From positions 41,512-105,511 of the forward strand of contig JAKVCD010000029.1 of assembly GCA_022446815.1 (NCBI GenBank): DNA of 64,000 nucleotides. Reading direction: 5' to 3'. The notes beneath the pieces were generated by a model, which searched no databases, had not been told where the DNA came from, and saw only the letters and a list, made by a program, of their open reading frames with translations. Every line of letters starts with the position of its first letter. Within the stretch, counting starts at the first letter, position 1. The DNA comes from Planctomycetota bacterium. GTDB lineage: Bacteria; Planctomycetota; UBA1135; GCA-002686595. A program made the position numbers and the translations under genes. This document shows positions 54,704-63,398 of the stretch, in pieces.

Positions 54704-55581
54704 ACACCATCGTAGGCCGCTCTCGCTGGACGCCGCTCCTCTTCTTGGCGCCCTTCATCGTCACCTTCCTGCTGTTCACGGCCTACCCGCTCGTGCAGTC
54801 GGTCAATCTGTCGATGCACCAGACCTATGGTCCAAAGACGAGCACCTTCGTCGGCAGCGGTAACTTCACTCAGCTCTTCAGTGATCCGCTCTTCTGGAAG
54901 GCCCTAGGCAACACCTTCCTCTTCGCCCTCGGCTCTGTCTTTTTACAGCTGCCGCTCTCCCTCGGGCTCGCGCTCCTCCTAGACCGGCCTAGCGTCAGGG
55001 GGCGACTCCTCTTCCGCCTGATCTACTTCTCCCCCTCCCTCGCAGGGATCGTCTTCGTCGCGCTCTTGTTCGGCCCGATCTTCGAGAAGAACACAGGGCT
55101 CCTGAACGTCTGGCTCAACAGCTGGATCGGCTTCGACCTCGAGTTCCCTTGGATGGAGCGCCACGTCATGACCGGCCTCATCGTCGCGGGGATGTGGATG
55201 TACGTCGGCTTCAACATGGTCTACTTCCTCGCCGCGCTGCAGAACGTCGACCGCAGCATCGAGGAGGCCGCGCTCGTCGACGGCGCCGGTCCTTGGCAGC
55301 GCTTCCGTCACGTGACCGTCCCAGCGATCCGGCCTGTCGCCGGCTTCGTCGTGCTGCTCTCCATCATCGGGAGCTTTCAACTCTTTGAGCTGCCCTTCGT
55401 GCTGCTCAACAACACCGCCGGGCCTGACAACCGCGGGCTGACGGTCGTTATGTACCTTTATCAGACCGGGTTTGAGGTCGGCGACCTAGGCTACGCCAGC
55501 GCCATCGGCTGGAGCCTCGCCATCCTCCTGATGATCTTGGCTGTCGGGCTCCGGCTCGTCCTGCGGAGGTATGAGGACTGA
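54700..55581 (+). CDS. Sugar ABC transporter permease (MalF-like)
   Basis: 293 residues with six membrane helices. The start overlaps the stop of the binding-protein gene by four bases (ATGA). The ATPase-coupling EAA loop is seen in EEAALVDGAGPWQRFRHVTV followed by PAIRP. It forms the pore with the next permease. There is no large periplasmic loop, which sets it apart from E. coli MalF and places it in the ordinary MalF/UgpA class. Confidence 0.94.
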   Translation: MNTIVGRSRWTPLLFLAPFIVTFLLFTAYPLVQSVNLSMHQTYGPKTSTFVGSGNFTQLFSDPLFWKALGNTFLFALGSVFLQLPLSLGLALLLDRPSVRGRLLFRLIYFSPSLAGIVFVALLFGPIFEKNTGLLNVWLNSWIGFDLEFPWMERHVMTGLIVAGMWMYVGFNMVYFLAALQNVDRSIEEAALVDGAGPWQRFRHVTVPAIRPVAGFVVLLSIIGSFQLFELPFVLLNNTAGPDNRGLTVVMYLYQTGFEVGDLGYASAIGWSLAILLMILAVGLRLVLRRYED

Positions 55582-55582
55582 C

Positions 55583-56443
55583 ATGGAAGTGAGTCCGACA
55601 AGGCGCCTCTGGATGGCCCTGACTTATGTGCTCCTCGCCGTAACGGCGATCTTGATGCTCGTGCCGTTCGCTTACCTCGTCTGCTCGGCCTTCAAGACCA
55701 ACGACGACGTCTTCCGCTCCACCTTCTTACCAGCTGGAGAGGGGCTCCTCGGCGCGGATTGGAGCCGCCTGACTCTCGACAACTTTCGGCGACTGTTCAC
55801 GGAGATGGACTTCGGCCGCCACATGCTGAACTCCGTGTTCCTCGCGTCGGTGACCAGCATCCTCGCCACCCTCGCCAGCGCCATGGGTGGCTACGCCCTC
55901 GCCAAGTTCAGCTTCGCCGGCCGCGCCTTCTTCACTAACTTCGTCCTCGCGGCGCTCGTCATCCCCGCCGCCGTCTTGATCGCGCCCACATACCAGCTCC
56001 TCTACTGGATGGGCCTCCTCGACAGCTACGCCGGCCTGATCCTCCCCGGCATCGCGCCCGCCTTTGGCGTCTACCTCTTCCGTCAGGCGATGATCAATTC
56101 GGTCCCCAATGAGGTCCTCGACGCTGCGCGCATCGACGGCGCAGGCGAGCTGCGTATCTTCTTCGGGATGGTGATCCCCTTGGTGCGCCCGATGCTCGGC
56201 GCGTTCCTCCTGATCACCTTCCTCGGCACCTGGAACAACTTCATCAGCCCGCAGGTCGTCCTGCAGTCCAGCGAGAAGTTCCCGCTCTCTGTCGCCATCT
56301 CACAGCTTAAGGGCGTCTACTCGCAGGACTACGCGCTGCAGATGGCCGGCACCCTTGTCTCCATCGCGCCCGTGCTGTGCCTCTTCCTCCTGCTTCAAAA
56401 GGAGTTCATCTCCGGACTCACCTCAGGAGCTGTTAAGGGCTGA
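55583..56443 (+). CDS. Sugar ABC transporter permease (MalG-like)
   Basis: 286 residues from the ATG at 55583, which has GAGG six bases upstream and starts one base after the preceding stop. An ATG at 55571 is possible but too close to its GGAGG. Six membrane helices; the EAA loop reads NEVLDAARIDGAGELRIFFG followed by MVIPLVRP. It pairs with the MalF-like permease. The signature LITFLGTWNNFISPQVVL is typical of the MalG/UgpE class. Confidence 0.94.
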   Translation: MEVSPTRRLWMALTYVLLAVTAILMLVPFAYLVCSAFKTNDDVFRSTFLPAGEGLLGADWSRLTLDNFRRLFTEMDFGRHMLNSVFLASVTSILATLASAMGGYALAKFSFAGRAFFTNFVLAALVIPAAVLIAPTYQLLYWMGLLDSYAGLILPGIAPAFGVYLFRQAMINSVPNEVLDAARIDGAGELRIFFGMVIPLVRPMLGAFLLITFLGTWNNFISPQVVLQSSEKFPLSVAISQLKGVYSQDYALQMAGTLVSIAPVLCLFLLLQKEFISGLTSGAVKG

Positions 56444-56511
56444 GCACACCCCAACGCGAACAATGCATTCCCTCATCGAAATGACGCTGAAGACCAGACC
56501 CAAGGCATGAC

Positions 56512-57618
56512 ATGGCAAGAGTGACGCTAGAGCGTGTGGAGAAGGTCTACCCGGATGGATTCAAGGCCGTAAGGAGCTTGAACTTGGAGGTCCATGACGG
56601 CGAGTTCCTCGTCCTCGTCGGCCCCTCAGGCTGTGGAAAGAGCACCACCCTGCGCATGATCGCAGGGCTAGAGAGCGTGAGCGAAGGCTGCCTGCGCATC
56701 GGGGAAGACGTCGTCAACGAGATCGCGCCCAAGGACAGGGACATCGCCATGGTGTTCCAGAGCTACGCCCTCTACCCCCACATGACGGTGAGAGAGAACA
56801 TGGCCTTCGGCCTCACCATGCGAAACCGGCCATTGAGCGAGGTGAAGGAGCGCGTCCAGTGGGCGGCTGAGACCCTCGGCCTCCTCGACCTCCTCGAGCG
56901 TAGACCGAAGGCGCTCTCTGGCGGTCAACGACAGCGCGTAGCCCTAGGCCGCGCCATCGTACGAGACCCCAAGGTCTTCTTGCTCGACGAGCCCCTCTCG
57001 AACCTCGACGCGAGACTTCGCCTCGAGACCAGGGCTGAGCTTAAGCGCCTCCATCGAAAACTCGGAACGACCACGATCTACGTCACGCACGACCAAGAGG
57101 AGGCGATGACCCTCGGTGATCGTGTCGCGGTGATGAACCAGGGCGTCCTCCACCAGTGCGCACGCCCGCTCGAGGTCTATGAGCGCCCGGCTGACCGCTT
57201 CGTGGCTGGCTTCCTAGGGACTCCGCCGATGAACTTCCTCCGCGTCGAGGTCACCCCTACTGGTGAAGACCTAAGAGTCACGCGGGAGGGCTTCGACCTC
57301 AAGCTACCGCGTGATCTGATCCACGCTGCCCGTGGTGACGTTCAACGGCCGGCGATCCTCGGCGTTCGACCCGAGGCGCTCAAGATCCGCGAGGCGGATG
57401 ACCGTCCAGGCTCGATCCGGGGAACTGTCGATTTGGTCGAGCCGCTCGGTGGACAGATGGATGTCGTCATCACGACATCCTCACTCGACCAGCTCGTCGC
57501 GCGTGTCTCTGCGAGAGAGCTCTCTGCCGGCACAGAGGTAGCCCTCGATGTAGACCCCAGCGGCGGACATCTCTTCGCCGCAGAGGGCGGATCGGGAAAG
57601 AACCTCGCCTCTGAGTGA
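56512..57618 (+). CDS. Sugar ABC transporter ATPase (MalK/UgpC/MsmX-like)
   Basis: 368 residues. Walker A is GPSGCGKSTTL, the Q-loop is VFQSYALYPHMTVRENMAFG, the signature is LSGGQRQRVAL, Walker B is VFLLDEPLSNLDARLR and the switch histidine is in YVTHDQEE. The C-terminal domain (about 235-368) is the OB/TOBE regulatory fold found in MalK and UgpC. It powers the importer encoded by the three genes before it, starting 68 bases after the second permease. It converges with the phosphorylase gene, nine bases between stops. Confidence 0.95.
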   Translation: MARVTLERVEKVYPDGFKAVRSLNLEVHDGEFLVLVGPSGCGKSTTLRMIAGLESVSEGCLRIGEDVVNEIAPKDRDIAMVFQSYALYPHMTVRENMAFGLTMRNRPLSEVKERVQWAAETLGLLDLLERRPKALSGGQRQRVALGRAIVRDPKVFLLDEPLSNLDARLRLETRAELKRLHRKLGTTTIYVTHDQEEAMTLGDRVAVMNQGVLHQCARPLEVYERPADRFVAGFLGTPPMNFLRVEVTPTGEDLRVTREGFDLKLPRDLIHAARGDVQRPAILGVRPEALKIREADDRPGSIRGTVDLVEPLGGQMDVVITTSSLDQLVARVSARELSAGTEVALDVDPSGGHLFAAEGGSGKNLASE

Positions 57619-57627
57619 GGACAGCGC

Positions 57628-60600
57628 TCAGCCGAGCCCGACACGGACTCGCTGCCACTCGCCGCTCCGCGAGAGCAGCGCTGCGCTGCTCTCTGCATCT
57701 AAGGTCGTCCCTGCGACCTCTGTGACCTCTCCGTCTGCAGAGGTCAAGCTGATGCCATGCGGTCCTTCGACGTACTCAACCGGAGTCCCGCAGAAGGTGA
57801 AGCGGAGCGCGCCTGAAGAGAGGTCCTCCGCGCGCAGATCGGTGAGGTCAAAAGAGACGCAGCCGCCTTCAACTCGGACGCCTAGCTCGCCGAAGCGGGT
57901 GATCACCTCCTCCTTCACTTGGCCGGTCATGCCAGGCTGTCGGGCACGACCATCACCGCGGGTGTGTGAGTAGGGCTCAGCGGGAAAGGCACCGTATTCG
58001 GCGGGGGTCTTCGCGGCGCTGAGCCCGCCCCGCACCCGCGTATAGTGCGCGGCCAGCGCGTCCGCCTCTGAAGAGTTGAGACGCCGTGCAGCGATGAAGT
58101 TCTCCTGAAGGGCTAGGAGCAGCTTGGAGACCATGTGCCAGTAGATGCAGCCGATGCCCTCGTAGCCATACATGGTCCCCGAGCGACCAGTGAAGGCGCG
58201 GTGATTGAAAGTCTCCTCAAAGAGTCCCAAGACCGCCTCGCGGTCACGGGCGACCGACTCTGCCCAAGCTGGGCGCGTCTCCAAGCGGTCGAGGACGGCG
58301 CTGAGGCCCTGGCGGTTTGCGATGTCGCCGTGGAAGCGGCCGACTCCATCGGCGTCGACTGTGAGGACGCAAGGCTCCCCAGCCTCGATGAGCTCGCACA
58401 GCAGAGGCACCTCTGCCACGGCCTCGGAAGAGACCGAGTTCCGCTCCAAGAACCCCGGGAGCTCGCGCTTGGGATAGAGCGTGAAGCTCTGCTGATCTTC
58501 CCTGTAGAGCGGGCTCTCAAAGAGGGCTCTCCCGATGCTCGCCGCCTCATCCGGGCCAAGCAGCCCGGCGCTCAAGACCGCGACCTGGCCCTCCAACATC
58601 AGATCGAGGCGCCCGATCTCAAGGCTCTTGTCACCGCTGAAGTCCACCAAGTTGTAAGCGTGATAGAGGCCATCCTCTCGTCGGTTCTGTTGAATGGTCT
58701 CAGCGACCCAGGCTGTGGCACGGTCAAGCAAGGCGAGAGCGTCCTCTCGTCGCATGGTCGTGACACCGCCGAAGCCACGCTCCCAAACGCGCTCGCGGTA
58801 TGTCTCGAAGATGCCGCCGAGCTCATCAACGACCGCGCGGCGCTTGATCGAGTCCTGCTCTTCACCAAGACCCTCTGCTGCCTCAATGCAACGAGCGAGA
58901 GATGAGGCCCACTCTGCGACCTCCTCGGAGAGGTGCAGGTCTGCCTCTGCGCTCGCGAAGAGCTCTCGCACAGTGAGGAGGTATCGGTGCAAGTGGCAGG
59001 CCGTCACGACCGAGAGGCCTAGCCCCACGAGGGCATTGTTCGCGTCATTCCACTCCGGGCGCTGCGTATTCATCCAGACTCCGCCCCCGGGGACGAGGTT
59101 GGAGAGCTTGGAGAGCGCAGGCACGAGGAGCTTCTCAGCGAGGGTGACATGGACGACCTCATCCCCCGGTCCATGTAAGAGCTGCCCGTCCGCGCCGCGC
59201 TCGGCCGCGCGCGCCCTCGAGCGACGGTCCCGCTCCTTGTCGAAGCTGATCGTGTTCCAGGGGTCCTCCACCAGCGCGGCATATGGCGCGAGGCGGTACG
59301 GCACGTCCGCGTAGCTGAACAAGGCCTGATTCAAGAGGTCTGCTAAGCGTCCAGGATGGGCACGGACAGATTGCTCGATGAGGCGAACTAGATAAGCGAC
59401 CTGGTGATCTCCCCAATAGCCAATCGTCGCCCAGGGGTCTTCCGGATCGGGGACCTCCCAGTCGATCCCGTCGCGCGTGATCCGATACGGGTTGAAGCCG
59501 TCAAAGGTCGACGCGTTCACAAAGCGAGCAATCATCCCCTCGACGAACTCAGGGAAGCTGAGTGAGAGCGCCTCCCAGTTCTGAAAGATGTCTCTCCAAT
59601 TCCCCTCATACTGAAGGATGGGCTCGCCATCCGCATCCTGAGTCTGAATCGAGAAGCGGTTCCAGGGGCGACTTGGATCTCCGTGTCGGCGACCAAAGCG
59701 GAGCGGCAGGTACTCAAGACACCACCTAGTGAGCGCTGAGTCACCGGTCGCGAGCGCAGCTCGGTGCAGCGCTCCGACAGAGACGCGCTCCTCCAATCCA
59801 TCGAAGAACTGCCGCTGGCTCTCTGAGAGCTCAAAGCAACGAGTCAGAGCGAAGTCTCGAAGGTCGTCCGTAGGGATCTCGTGATCTTTGAGGAAGAGCC
59901 CGCCCCGCATGCAGTTGTAGAGCGTGTTCGAGAAATGATGGAGGTCACCGACCGCATCACCCGTCTGTTGCACGCCATCACTAGAGGCGACCATGGATCG
60001 CAGCGTCTGGCTCGCGGTCTCGAGGGCGCTCATGATGTCCTCAGCCTCAACGCCCTGAGTCAGAGCGCGCGCGCGCTCTACCACCTCGCTGTGAGAGCGG
60101 CCGACGTCGACCACCGTCCACCAAGTCCGGGACCCACCAGGCGCCAGAGTGAGCTCGTCAGTCGCGAAGAAGCCGGAGCGCTGCCCTTTGAGGTCTAGCT
60201 CTGCCTCGAGCGCGCGACCCTCACGGAAGGCGGAGAGCTGCCCCATGCTTAAGAGGCGTGGCCCCTCAAGGCCCACACACCACGCGATGTTCGCGCGCAG
60301 CATCTCGGAGGCCTCCGCGCGGTCGACGATGCGGGCTGTCAGCGCGTAGATCCCGAGTCCGCTCTCGGGCATGAGCTCTGCGCGCTTATAGGCGTCGACG
60401 AGGCAGCTCGATGTCTGAGAGAGCCCCACTGGAACGCCGTAAGGCTGGAGGTCGCTCAAGCCGTCGAGCACGCTGAAGCGCAGCTCGCGCTCGCCTGTGT
60501 TCGTTACGACCACCCGACGCGTCCATCCGAGCTCATCGCAGGCTTGCCAGCGGTAGGAGATCGTCAGCCCCAGGTCGGGAACCTCCTCTTCAAAGCCGAG

Positions 60601-60963
60601 GCTGTTCCCTGTGACTCCCTTGTAGAGGTGCGTGCGGAGCGGGCTCTCTTCATCAAAGGAGAAGGCCCGGTGCACACGCCCTTTATGAAGGCCGTCTGAG
60701 ATCCTGAGGAAGGTGACAGGGCCTGTCACGTGTCGCCCATCATGGAGCCGGTCCTCGGTCATGTATGGGAACAGTGCTTGGTCAGCGTCGACCCTGCCTG
60801 CCGTCAAGCCTCCGCGAGACGAGAGGAACATCCACAGGTCAGACTCCGAAGGGACGCTCACAAAGAAGGGCTCCATGAGCTGCGAGTCTTTGATCGCGTA
60901 CACCTCCTCCCCGAGCCAAGAGGTGAGCGCGCCACGCGGAGCTTTCGGGCGAGAAAGGGACAC
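57628..60963 (-). CDS. GH94-like glycoside phosphorylase, probable beta-glucan phosphorylase
   Basis: 1111 residues, no signal peptide, so cytosolic. An N-terminal beta-sandwich (about 20-300, e.g. TISYRWQACDELGWTRRVVV) precedes an (alpha/alpha)6 barrel with NWRDIFQNWEAL (455-466), GYWGDHQ (515-521) and TQRPEWNDANNALVG, where D640 aligns with the catalytic acid of the GH94 phosphorylase DWNDGxN motif. YGYEGIGCIYWHMVSKLLLA closes the barrel. It is about 300 residues longer than cellobiose phosphorylases. The length and motif wording suit the long beta-1,3-glucan phosphorylase families GH149 or GH161, but family assignment needs a profile search. It starts GTG, four bases after GH17, so both are one operon. 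Confidence 0.78.
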   Translation of the reverse strand: MSLSRPKAPRGALTSWLGEEVYAIKDSQLMEPFFVSVPSESDLWMFLSSRGGLTAGRVDADQALFPYMTEDRLHDGRHVTGPVTFLRISDGLHKGRVHRAFSFDEESPLRTHLYKGVTGNSLGFEEEVPDLGLTISYRWQACDELGWTRRVVVTNTGERELRFSVLDGLSDLQPYGVPVGLSQTSSCLVDAYKRAELMPESGLGIYALTARIVDRAEASEMLRANIAWCVGLEGPRLLSMGQLSAFREGRALEAELDLKGQRSGFFATDELTLAPGGSRTWWTVVDVGRSHSEVVERARALTQGVEAEDIMSALETASQTLRSMVASSDGVQQTGDAVGDLHHFSNTLYNCMRGGLFLKDHEIPTDDLRDFALTRCFELSESQRQFFDGLEERVSVGALHRAALATGDSALTRWCLEYLPLRFGRRHGDPSRPWNRFSIQTQDADGEPILQYEGNWRDIFQNWEALSLSFPEFVEGMIARFVNASTFDGFNPYRITRDGIDWEVPDPEDPWATIGYWGDHQVAYLVRLIEQSVRAHPGRLADLLNQALFSYADVPYRLAPYAALVEDPWNTISFDKERDRRSRARAAERGADGQLLHGPGDEVVHVTLAEKLLVPALSKLSNLVPGGGVWMNTQRPEWNDANNALVGLGLSVVTACHLHRYLLTVRELFASAEADLHLSEEVAEWASSLARCIEAAEGLGEEQDSIKRRAVVDELGGIFETYRERVWERGFGGVTTMRREDALALLDRATAWVAETIQQNRREDGLYHAYNLVDFSGDKSLEIGRLDLMLEGQVAVLSAGLLGPDEAASIGRALFESPLYREDQQSFTLYPKRELPGFLERNSVSSEAVAEVPLLCELIEAGEPCVLTVDADGVGRFHGDIANRQGLSAVLDRLETRPAWAESVARDREAVLGLFEETFNHRAFTGRSGTMYGYEGIGCIYWHMVSKLLLALQENFIAARRLNSSEADALAAHYTRVRGGLSAAKTPAEYGAFPAEPYSHTRGDGRARQPGMTGQVKEEVITRFGELGVRVEGGCVSFDLTDLRAEDLSSGALRFTFCGTPVEYVEGPHGISLTSADGEVTEVAGTTLDAESSAALLSRSGEWQRVRVGLG

Positions 60964-60967
60964 GAGT

Positions 60968-61999
60968 TCAGTTCTGCCTTAAGACCTTCTTCGGCGTTCG
61001 GTCGGCGTTGAAGACGCCCCAGTGTTTCTCGACCTCATCCGGGTGTGGGCCGCCCTTCCAATTCTCGTCGAAGGCCTCAAACCAAAACGTCGTGACCTTG
61101 TTATCCAGCGCCCAGCCACGGAGCTCATGCCAATATCGCTCTTGTCCGGCTTCGTCTGGAGTGGCTTTGATCAGCTTCGCCTGCTCACCCTCGGTGTGCT
61201 TGTGCGTAGCCCAGCCGGCCTCCCCGATCACGATGGTCTTCGTGGGATGGGCAGCAGAGATCTCGCCATAGATGCGCTCTGTCCAAGGGAGCGCATCCTC
61301 TAAGGGGCAGCCCGCCCAAAGCGCGTGGACGTGAAGGACGATGAAGTCGAGCTCCGCAGCCACGGCCTGGCTCTCAGGCTTGTTCCAGTAGTTGAAGTCA
61401 TCAGCGACGGTGACCGGGACCTCCGTCTCTTCGCGCACCTCGCGGATGTACTTGATCAAGCGATCTGGCTGAACCTTGTGGTCTGACCAGAAGACTCGGA
61501 TCTCGTTACCGACGCTGACGCCAGCGACGAGGTCGGGGTACTTCCTCGCCACACGGATCGCTCCGCTCACCTGCGCTTCATTCGCCGCGACCGCCTCGGG
61601 GTCTACGTACTCCTCACCGTTCGGGCCGACCTCGACCTCCGTCGTCAGCCAGGCGCCCACCATCACACGCATGGAGAGCCCCTCCTGCCGGATGAGTCGC
61701 AGCACAGGCTCTGCCCATTCAGACCCGTACATTCGGATCATGCTCCAGTGCTCCTCAATGATCTTCAGGTCTTCAAGGATCTGTGCATCCGTCGGGCCCG
61801 CCGCACCAGGAGCCTGCCCATCACGGAAGGGTCCGTAGGCGATCGCGTTGCCGACCCACTGACCATCGATGTAAGGGTTGAACTCCCGCAGCGGCTCTCC
61901 ACGCAATGTGGTCGCCTCCATATGCAGGAGCTCTGGTGACGTGCAGCAAGCCGCCGTTAGGAGCAGACAGAGACTTTGAAAAATGAGGCTCTTAAGCAT
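60968..61999 (-). CDS. GH17 family beta-1,3-glucanase-like lipoprotein
   Basis: 343 residues from the ATG at 61999, which opens a lipoprotein signal (SLCLLLTAACC; C18 probable lipid site). The (beta/alpha)8 barrel begins NPYIDGQWVGNAIAYGPFRD. The GH17 acid/base is E166 in VSVGNEIRVF and the nucleophile is E260 in IVIGEAGWATHK. RMYGSEW (89-95) and FWFEAFDENWKGG are further family marks. It probably cuts beta-1,3-glucan such as laminarin at the cell surface or in the periplasm, supplying the importer and the phosphorylase in the same locus. It may instead be a transglycosylase. Confidence 0.88.
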   Translation of the reverse strand: MLKSLIFQSLCLLLTAACCTSPELLHMEATTLRGEPLREFNPYIDGQWVGNAIAYGPFRDGQAPGAAGPTDAQILEDLKIIEEHWSMIRMYGSEWAEPVLRLIRQEGLSMRVMVGAWLTTEVEVGPNGEEYVDPEAVAANEAQVSGAIRVARKYPDLVAGVSVGNEIRVFWSDHKVQPDRLIKYIREVREETEVPVTVADDFNYWNKPESQAVAAELDFIVLHVHALWAGCPLEDALPWTERIYGEISAAHPTKTIVIGEAGWATHKHTEGEQAKLIKATPDEAGQERYWHELRGWALDNKVTTFWFEAFDENWKGGPHPDEVEKHWGVFNADRTPKKVLRQN

Positions 62000-62101
62000 C
62001 CGCGCATCATAGCTTCGCCGAGCTATCCGCCCGCGGCCTGCGGCCGCCTTGAGGTGATTCTGATGATCCATCTGATACTGATACTTCCTTTAGATAGAAA
62101 G

Positions 62102-62141
62102 GCGACCCCCCACGAGTTGTAGCCCGTGGAGGGTCGCTTTT
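62102..62141 (-). terminator. Terminator hairpin of the tail-domain gene
   Basis: Long near-perfect arms: GCGACCC at 62102-62108 and GGGTCGC at 62131-62137 form the base, continued by CCACG and CGTGG around a short loop, with one mismatch. Read on the minus strand the hairpin is followed by CTTTCT. On the plus strand TTTT follows, so it could work both ways. It lies 18 bases beyond the stop of the gene at 62160-63287 and insulates the GH17 gene. Confidence 0.85.
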
Positions 62142-62159
62142 GAGAGAACCAGGAGCGCG

Positions 62160-63287
62160 CTAGGCGGTCCAGGTGATCTCGATACCGTTGCTCAGGTTGA
62201 ACTGTGCGCCACAGGGGCTGGTGTTGGGATCGCGATACCAGAGCTGGTAGCGCTTCACATCACCGGCGGACACACCGCCTCTGGCACCGATATCAATGTT
62301 GGTCGCGGATCCACCGGACCCATCTGAGAAGCGAACCTGCAAGCGGATCACGCCGCCGCCTGCGCAGCGGAGGCCGTCGCCGAAGATGTTGCCGTTCGCG
62401 TTGTTGACGGCGTTGTTGCCCTGGAAGTAAAGGCCCGGCTGGCTCGGGATCGCGTTGGATGCCGAGAGCACGAGATCTCCTGCGCTGACACTGTCAGTGC
62501 CTGAGGTCGTGAGGACGCAACCGTCGCCGCTGCCGTTCGCGCAGCCGCCACCGTTGGAGCCATTGTTTCCACAGGGGCAAACGGTGCCGCCGCCGTCGCC
62601 GAGGCAGTAGGGGCTGCCGGGGCTCACTCCAAACTCACCCAAGCGGATGTTGTCATAGACAACACCAGAGGGGGTGTAGTTCGAGGTGTAGTTCATGAAG
62701 CCGATCTGGAACAGGCTCCCGACCCATGAACTGTCAATCGTCATAGAGACCTGATAGTTGGCCCAAGTGTTGGGGATGTTGGTCAGGTCGAGATAGTCCG
62801 CGTCATCAAGGAACCAAGTGGTGGTGTTGATGATCTTGATGAAAGCGGTCGCAGTCGTAGGAGCCTGCAGGTCACCCATCTTGGCGTCAAAGCTGAAGAT
62901 CAGCGGACGACCCACATCCTCCGCAGTGATGGTGTACTCCCGGAAGACGTTCGCCTCGATGAGGTGGCCAACTGCGTGGTCGCCGTTGTTGTAGTCATTG
63001 AAGACCACAAGCTGCTGAGCGCCCTGATCGGGGCCGCCCTCGTTGCTCGCCACATTGCAGAAAGCGCCGGAGCCGTTGGGAGCGGGGAAGGCGAAGTAGT
63101 TGTAGAGGTACCCACCGCTGGAGTCGAAGACGTTCGCGCCGACGACCCAGCCATCGTCACCGAGTGCGCTAGGGCTAGAGGCGTCGAGAGACTCGAAATC
63201 TTGTACGTAGTTATTGACCTGTGCGAACCCTGTCGCAGTCAGTGCGCAGGTCACAAAGGCGGAGAGGAGCGCTTTTGAAGTGTTCAT
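62160..63287 (-). CDS. Secreted protein with CPCGN-type C-terminal tail
   Basis: 375 residues. A signal peptide (ALLSAFVTCALTATGFAQ) is followed by a beta-sandwich of carbohydrate-binding or jelly-roll type (about 25-220: YVQDFESLDASSPSALGDDG, LIFSFDAKMGD, YDNIRLGEFG). The tail (about 228-375) has YCLGDGGGTVCPCGN, GCANGSGDGC, NIFGDGLRCAGG, YQLWYRDPN and FNLSNGIEI. The YC/CPCGN/GLRCAG order is a recurrent tail in planctomycete secreted proteins. No catalytic motif is seen; a surface structural or binding role is inferred from the fold pattern. Confidence 0.75.
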   Translation of the reverse strand: MNTSKALLSAFVTCALTATGFAQVNNYVQDFESLDASSPSALGDDGWVVGANVFDSSGGYLYNYFAFPAPNGSGAFCNVASNEGGPDQGAQQLVVFNDYNNGDHAVGHLIEANVFREYTITAEDVGRPLIFSFDAKMGDLQAPTTATAFIKIINTTTWFLDDADYLDLTNIPNTWANYQVSMTIDSSWVGSLFQIGFMNYTSNYTPSGVVYDNIRLGEFGVSPGSPYCLGDGGGTVCPCGNNGSNGGGCANGSGDGCVLTTSGTDSVSAGDLVLSASNAIPSQPGLYFQGNNAVNNANGNIFGDGLRCAGGGVIRLQVRFSDGSGGSATNIDIGARGGVSAGDVKRYQLWYRDPNTSPCGAQFNLSNGIEITWTA

Positions 63288-63327
63288 TTGTAAGAGTCAG
63301 TCTTTCTGGACTAGGGAGAGAGTTTGG

Positions 63328-63368
63328 ATTGGTGCCCCCGCTCGCGGAGGGCCAGCGGAGGCACCAAT
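63328..63368 (-). terminator. Terminator hairpin of the last gene in the window
   Basis: Fifteen-base arms, ATTGGTGCCCCCGCT (63328-63342) and AGCGGAGGCACCAAT (63354-63368), with one mismatch and an 11-base loop. It lies 30 bases downstream of the stop of the gene at 63399 read on the minus strand. No strong T-run follows on that strand, so part of its role may be 3' stabilisation. Confidence 0.7.
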
Positions 63369-63398
63369 TTTGAAATTCAGTCGTTCAGGCAGCGCGAA

